DNA from: Coffea arabica
Lineage: Eukaryota; Streptophyta; Magnoliopsida; Gentianales; Rubiaceae
Direction: 5' to 3'
DNA length: 64,000 nucleotides
NCBI RefSeq assembly: GCF_036785885.1
Contig: NC_092312.1
Span: forward strand, 14,340,001 to 14,404,000
Below, in pieces: positions 59,077 through 64,000 of the stretch. Each line of letters opens with the position of its first letter. The first letter of the stretch is position 1. Below the pieces are notes generated by a model that was not told the origin of the DNA, searched no databases, and worked only from the letters and a program-made list of their open reading frames with translations. The position numbers were made by a program, and so were the translations under genes.

Positions 59077-61153
59077 ATGGAAGCTCTTTGGCTATACTAC
59101 GTTGTTCTTGCCTATATTCTTTTTTTTTCTCGGGTTCAAGCTTTTATACAAGAGGTCTGTGCCAAACCTCCCACCAAGTCCGACACCGACATTTCCCATC
59201 ATAGGACATCTCCATCTCCTAAAACCACCACTCTACAGAACTTTCCACAGCCTTTCTCTAAAATATGGTCCCATAATTTCTCTCAAATTCGGCAACCGCC
59301 TTGTAGTGGTGGTGTCTTCACCATCACTGGTGGAGGAATGCTTCACCAAGAATGATATCGTGCTCGCCAACCGCCCTCAATTCCTCATAGGCAAATACTT
59401 GGGCTACAATCACACCGGCATAGGGAGCTCACCATACGGTGATCATCTGAGGAATCTTCGGCGGTTGTGTGCCATGGAAATATTCTCCACCAGTCGTTTG
59501 AACATGTTCTTGTCCATTAGGAAAGACGAAATCAGGCGCTTGCTTATCAAACTGTCTGAAAACTCACTCCAGAATTTTGCCAAGGTTGAATTGAAGTCTA
59601 AATTATCTGAGCTCTCGTTCAATATTATTATGAGGATGGTTTCTGGTAAACGATATTTTGGCATAGATGAAGATGAAGAAAACCATGAAGCAAAGCTGTT
59701 TAGGGACCTGATCAAAGAGGTTCTCAAACGTGCTGGTGCATCAAACCCTGGAGATTTTTTGCCATTCTTAAGGTGGATAGATCACCAGAACTATGAGAAG
59801 AACTTGGCTAAAATTACTGCTAAAGTAGATGCTTTCTTGGAGGGATTAATAGATGAGCATCGTGGTCATAACAAAGATGCAAATACGATGATTGATCATC
59901 TGCTTTCTTTTCAAGAATCCCAGCCAGAGTACTACACCAACGAAATTATTAAGGGCATCATACTGGTAAATCTATTTTTCTTATAATTACTTAGTGCATT
60001 TTATGTTTGAATATGTATACCAAAATATTCCTTAGCCTAATCGCACTTAGAGCGGGAGGGTTCAAATTGTTAAAAAAAAAAAGAGGGGGATCGATCGTAG
60101 AGAATTTTTCAAATATGAACAGTTGAAAAGAAGGTGCACTCTCCCTCTCCCTGGTCCACCGCCAAGAAAAGTACATAAACAACAATAAGAAGAAATCAAC
60201 TAAAAAACGAATAAAATTTTCAGTATCTTTTTTTCCTTCTTGAGAACAAAAAAAAATCGTAGTAGTGTTAATATACCGAAAATGAAAAAAAAAATTAATT
60301 GTTGTCATTTTTGTATTTGGTATTATGAGGGAAAATTTGTCATAAGCATACCTCTAATTAATTTTTGTAATAATGCTTTTATATCAAAAATTCAAATAAT
60401 TATAACTAGAACATGGGAGAGCTACCTTATGCATCGATTTAGGTTTAATATAAACATCTCGAAATAATTAAAATTGCCATTTAATTAGTCACAAACATTG
60501 ATTACTCTTTTGGCTATTAATTGTAGGCGCTGCTCAACGCTGGGACAGACACTTCAGCAGTGACAATGGAATGGGCCTTGTCCCATTTGCTCAATAATCC
60601 TGAGTTGTTGGAGAAAGCTAGAGCTGAGCTGGAAACTCAAGTAGGAACTGATCGATTAACTGAAGAACATGACTTGGCCAATCTTCCTTACCTTCACAAC
60701 ATCATCTTAGAAACTTTTCGATTGTGTCCAGCAGGACCAATGTTAGTACCACATGAGTCGTCCCAGGATTGTAACATTGGAGGATACAACATTCCACAAG
60801 GCACGATGCTGCTTGTCAATGCCTGGGCAATTCACAGGGACCCAAATATTTGGGATGATCCTGAGAGCTTTAATCCCGAAAGATTTGAAGGAGTTGAAAT
60901 TGCACCCTCAAAACTGTTGCCCTTTGGGATGGGAAGGCGATCTTGTCCTGGTGCTGGCCTTGCACAGCGGGTGATCGGTGTTGCATTGGGATCTTTGATT
61001 CAGAGTTTTGTATGGAAAAGAATTGGCGAGAACAGAATTGATTTGTCTGAAGGGAAAGGATTGACTATGCCCAAAGCTGAGCCATTGGAAGCTATGTGCA
61101 AAGCTCGCACCATCATTAGCAAGATTGTTCAAGAAGATGCATCAAGTGCCTAA
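59077..61153 (+). CDS. CYP81-type cytochrome P450 with a probable 1-bp frameshift
   Basis: Two exons: 59077-59965 and 60527-61153, with donor CTG|GTAAAT and acceptor TTGTAG|GCG at the usual CYP81 intron site. Motifs: proline hinge [19 protein letters not shown]-helix AGTDTS, ExxR (ETFR), NPERF and heme loop [10 protein letters not shown]. It is a family-A P450, ER-anchored, a haem monooxygenase using NADPH-P450 reductase; CYP81 members act on flavonoids, lignans or glucosinolate intermediates, and the substrate here is unknown. Odd: the expected N-terminus ([17 protein letters not shown]) is in a different frame from the rest. A run of nine T (about 59120-59128) would need eight to join them. 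The only in-frame ATG upstream, at 59024, gives an unusual leader. So this is either an assembly error or a new null allele. Confidence 0.85.
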
Positions 61154-62545
61154 TTTTTTTTTTTTTTTTTTGATGACCAGGGGGTCAAACTTCACAACTT
61201 AGATGAGTTAAAAATAGATTTACGTTGTAAAACTAATAAGACAAACTAAGAAGAGTGAAGAATAAAGAGATTAAAATAGAGACAAAGAAATAGTAGGACT
61301 ATATATCTGTCATTCACTTGTATTTCCGATGGTTACAAATGAGGCTTGTAGTCTTCTATTTATTGGTGTTATAAGACCAAAAGTATATGCACTAATATCA
61401 TTATCATTATTACTATATAAAAAGTATAATGAGCCTTGACAATAGAGAGTATAAGCGTAAGCATATTTTAATCTTAATTTTTGTTATGCCTAAATTACCC
61501 TTATGTCTTTTAATTAAAGTTATTGCATTTCAATTATGACACTAATAAAAAAAATGAAAAGTTTCAATAAATTACATCTAAAAAAATGTTGTAATTAAAA
61601 TTAAAAACTGCCCGTTTACAACTATATTCACCAATAATATTCTTCATCTCTAATTATTGTATGTGTTAAAATTATTTCCAATTATTATATTTTTATGTGT
61701 GATAATTAAAACTAAGTATGTTTTATATACATATTGGATTAGAAGAAAATCAAGATTAATAAGAAGACAAAAGGTTATAAACAGTCAATGAAAAGACAAA
61801 AGGTTAAATTGATGATTAAATTCACTATATTATGTCATATTGGCTAAGAAAACTTCAAAAAATTATCGATAACTATAAAAATATAACAAAAAATGTATAG
61901 AACTATTGAAATTGATAAAAATTTGTTGTATCCAAATCACAATGTTTTAGTATGTATTTTGCTCAAGTTTTGTTGTGTACACTAGTTTGACACAATACAG
62001 AAAATTTTCTCTTCTTACTATCACAATTAAAGTAAAATATGCAATGACTTAGTTTAAATATGACAATCTTCCATCTTCAGAGTTTAATAAACTTTTAATT
62101 ACTTTGTATATAATAAACATTTTCTACAATTAGCAATTGGTTTATTTTGTTTATAATATGGTTTCTTAGTCAATATTATACCAACAACTTAATCTTCAGA
62201 GTTTTTATAACTGTAAAATATACAATAAACTTTTAATTACTTTATACACAATAAACATTTTATACAATTACCAATTACTTAAGTTTGCTCATTATATAGT
62301 TCTTAGTTTATATTATGCCAATAATCAAAGTTTTGCATAGAAATTTAATATATTAAAGGTTTTATATATTGAAAAAATATTTGCACGAGTTATTACTAGT
62401 TAATATAAGTACATGAATATAGTACTTTAAGTACATGAATTTAGTAGTACCACAAATGAACTAACGAATTATAAGAAGATATATGAATATTTTAATAAAC
62501 CTTGTAGGAGGATAAATGTTTTAATATATTTCTTGGAGGATAAAT
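61154..62545. other. Region between the CYP81 gene and its pseudogene
   Basis: A poly-T tract directly follows the stop codon, then AT-rich DNA. A degenerate tandem repeat of about 130 bp (near 62076-62190 and 62194-62332) shares 'aataaacttttaattacttt', 'aataaacatttt.tacaatta' and 'ttcttagt.tatattat.ccaa'. No gene recognised. Confidence 0.5.
62076..62335 (+). repeat. Degenerate tandem repeat (about 130-bp units)
   Basis: Two neighbouring units share 'cttcagagttt', 'aataaacttttaattacttt', 'aataaacatttt' and a 'tagt..atattat.cca' end. Confidence 0.65.
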
Positions 62546-64000
62546 GTCCATCAGGAAGGACGAAATCAGGCGCTTGCTCATCAAATTGTCTGAGAAATCT
62601 CTCCAGAATTTTGCCAGGGTTGAATTGAAGTCTAAATCATCTGAACTTTCGTTCAATATTATTATGAGGATGGTTTGTAGTAAACGATTTTTGGCCTAGA
62701 TGAAGATGAAGAGCACCATGAAGCAAAGCTGTTTAGGGACCTGATCGAAGAGGCATTCAAATATGCTGGTGCATCAAACCCGGGAGATTTTTTGCCGTTG
62801 TTAAGGCGGATAGATTACCAAAACTATGTTCTTCCACTTTCCTTTAATAAAATAAGGGGATGACATCCCACTCCGTGTATGGGGATTGCCAAAAAAACAA
62901 AAAAACAAAAAAAAAAAAGATTACCAGAACTATGAGAACAACTTGGCTAGGATTACTGCTAAAATGGATGCTTTCTTGGAGGGATTAATCGATGAACATC
63001 GTGGTCATAACAAAGATAGTAACACGATGATTGATCATCTGCTTTCTTTGCAATAATCTCAGCCAGAGTACTACACTAACGAAATTATCAAGGGTATCAT
63101 AATGGTGATTTAGTGCTCTATTTTTTTTAATTTCATTTAATCTTTACCAATTTTTCTTATAGTTAGTTAGGAATTTTTATGTTTAAATTGTATAACCAGA
63201 CGATTCCTTAGCCTAATAGCACTTACAGCAGAAGAGTTAAAAACAAAAAAGTAAATAAACAAGAAGAAAAAATTAACCACATGATTCCGTAAGAGTTTTT
63301 AAATATTTGCAGTGAAAAAGAATGTGCACACGCTACCTGGTCCAGTGACAAAAAAAGTAAATAAACAAGAAGAAAAAATTAACTAGAAAAACAACACAAT
63401 TTTCAATACTTTTTTTGTTCGTATTCGAGGACAAGAAAAATCATAGTAGTGTTACTAAACCCAAAGTGAAAAATAATTATTGTTTCCATCTTAATATGCT
63501 TCTAATATTTGTAATAATTCTTTTATATCGTAAAGTCAACTAGCTTTAAATAGAACTTGGGATAGCTACCTTAAATGATTATATCCAATTAGGTTAAGTA
63601 AAAACATCTCGAAATGCAATTGCCATTTAATTGTCACAAACATTGATTACTCTTTTGGCTATTAATTGTAGGCCCTGCTCAACGCTGGGACAGACACTTC
63701 AGCATTGACAATGGAATGGGCATTGTCCCGTTTTCTCAATAATCCTGAGGTGTTGGAGAAAGCTAGAGCTGAACTGGAAACTTTAGTAGGAACTGATCGA
63801 ATAATCGAAGAACGTGGCTTAGCCAATCTCTTTTATCTTCGCAACATCATCTTAGAAATTTTTTGATTGTATCCAGCAGCACCAATGTTATTAGCACATT
63901 GAGTCTACCGAGGATTGTAACATTGGAGGACACAACATTCCGCTAGACATAACTTTGTTAGTCAATGCCTGAAACTTATGGAGTAATCGCAACGGAGCAG
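62546..64000 (+). pseudogene. Truncated CYP81 tandem pseudogene (runs off the window)
   Basis: Homologous to the intact neighbour from its [16 protein letters not shown] block onward; the first part of exon 1 is missing, with the break near 62546. Defects: a 1-nt deletion near 62689 (frameshift after SKR), a retroposed insert at 62829-62917, a TAA in place of the codon after SLQ (near 63055), and a TGA at the ExxR region (EIF-stop, near 63864) with more stops after it. The intron is retained (63116-63671, same 'ttggctattaattgtag' end), so it arose by DNA duplication and not retroposition. Exon 2 starts at 63672 with the AGTDTS motif. The 3' end lies outside the window. Confidence 0.92.
62829..62917 (+). 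mobile_element. Retroposed short sequence with poly-A tail inside the CYP81 pseudogene
   Basis: An 89-bp insert flanked by a 17-bp duplication of the P450 sequence (62812-62828 'agattaccaaaactatg' and 62918-62934 'agattaccagaactatg', one mismatch). It ends in an A-rich tail with two C interruptions. A poly-A tail and a long TSD indicate LINE-machinery retroposition of a short RNA, probably a truncated SINE. It has no counterpart in the intact gene. Confidence 0.85.

Noticed and set aside
61154-61200. Poly-T right after the CYP81 stop as an antisense SINE tail
   Set aside because: The sequence 'gaccagggggtcaaac' could be a SINE end, but no TSD or pol III boxes were found.
1-64000. CRISPR arrays, bacterial operons, rRNA or complete tRNA genes
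   Set aside because: None seen; tRNA-like pieces all look like SINE fragments with A-rich tails.

Overview
The window is nuclear DNA from a flowering plant, most likely a eudicot and perhaps an asterid. The evidence is AT-rich intergenic DNA, GT-AG (and one GC-AG) introns, plant-only families (plant U-box ARM E3, G-lectin receptor kinase, OVATE, PLS-type PPR, CYP81 P450) and abundant short non-autonomous transposons. It has no operons, CRISPR arrays or prokaryotic signals. I could not name the species.

I support seven genes. They are a PUB17-like U-box/ARM E3 ligase (12648-14813 +), a G-type lectin S-receptor-like kinase of the SD2-5 type (21751-24276 +), a class-A-like heat stress transcription factor in two exons (26306-27761 -), a secreted protein of a conserved plant family of unknown function in four exons (32710-36193 -), an intronless E-class PPR protein (47083-48696 +), an OVATE family repressor (49627-50967 -) and a CYP81-type cytochrome P450 in two exons (59077-61153 +, with a probable one-base homopolymer frameshift near its N-terminus). 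Three decayed copies accompany them: a receptor-kinase pseudogene (30130-31680), an F-box/FBA pseudogene (40419-41515) and a tandem CYP81 pseudogene (62546 to the window end).

Between the genes lie many transposable elements whose exact ends can be read from target-site duplications (TSDs). There are four Mutator-like elements with 9-10 bp TSDs (4315-5305, 18398-19275, 51329-52324, 57194-57560). The one at 18398-19275 carries what looks like captured exon sequence, a Pack-MULE structure. A near-identical pair of hAT-type elements lies at 33165-34058 and 38607-39434, the first inside intron 3 of the secreted-protein gene. Other elements are further hAT-like copies (44263-45316, 45970-46643), a Harbinger/Tourist-type pair in opposite orientation that shares a nested SINE (42316-43085, 58147-58946), a smaller Tourist-like MITE (8989-9282), a Helitron-like element of about 3.8 kb (52645-56489) and several SINE fragments.

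Layout: 1-12.4 kb is gene-free with MITEs and old repeats. 12.4-24.3 kb holds the E3 ligase and the receptor kinase, both probably linked to immunity or stress signalling. 24.3-36.2 kb holds the HSF, the kinase pseudogene and the secreted protein. 36.2-47 kb is transposon-rich with an F-box relic. 47-51 kb holds the PPR and OFP genes, convergently arranged. 51-58.9 kb is a transposon block, and 58.9-64 kb is a CYP81 tandem cluster. I see no sign that the genes form one pathway. The most notable signals are the Pack-MULE, the HSF with its DNA-contact arginine replaced by tyrosine, the distant last exon and GC donor of the secreted-protein gene, and the CYP81 frameshift.
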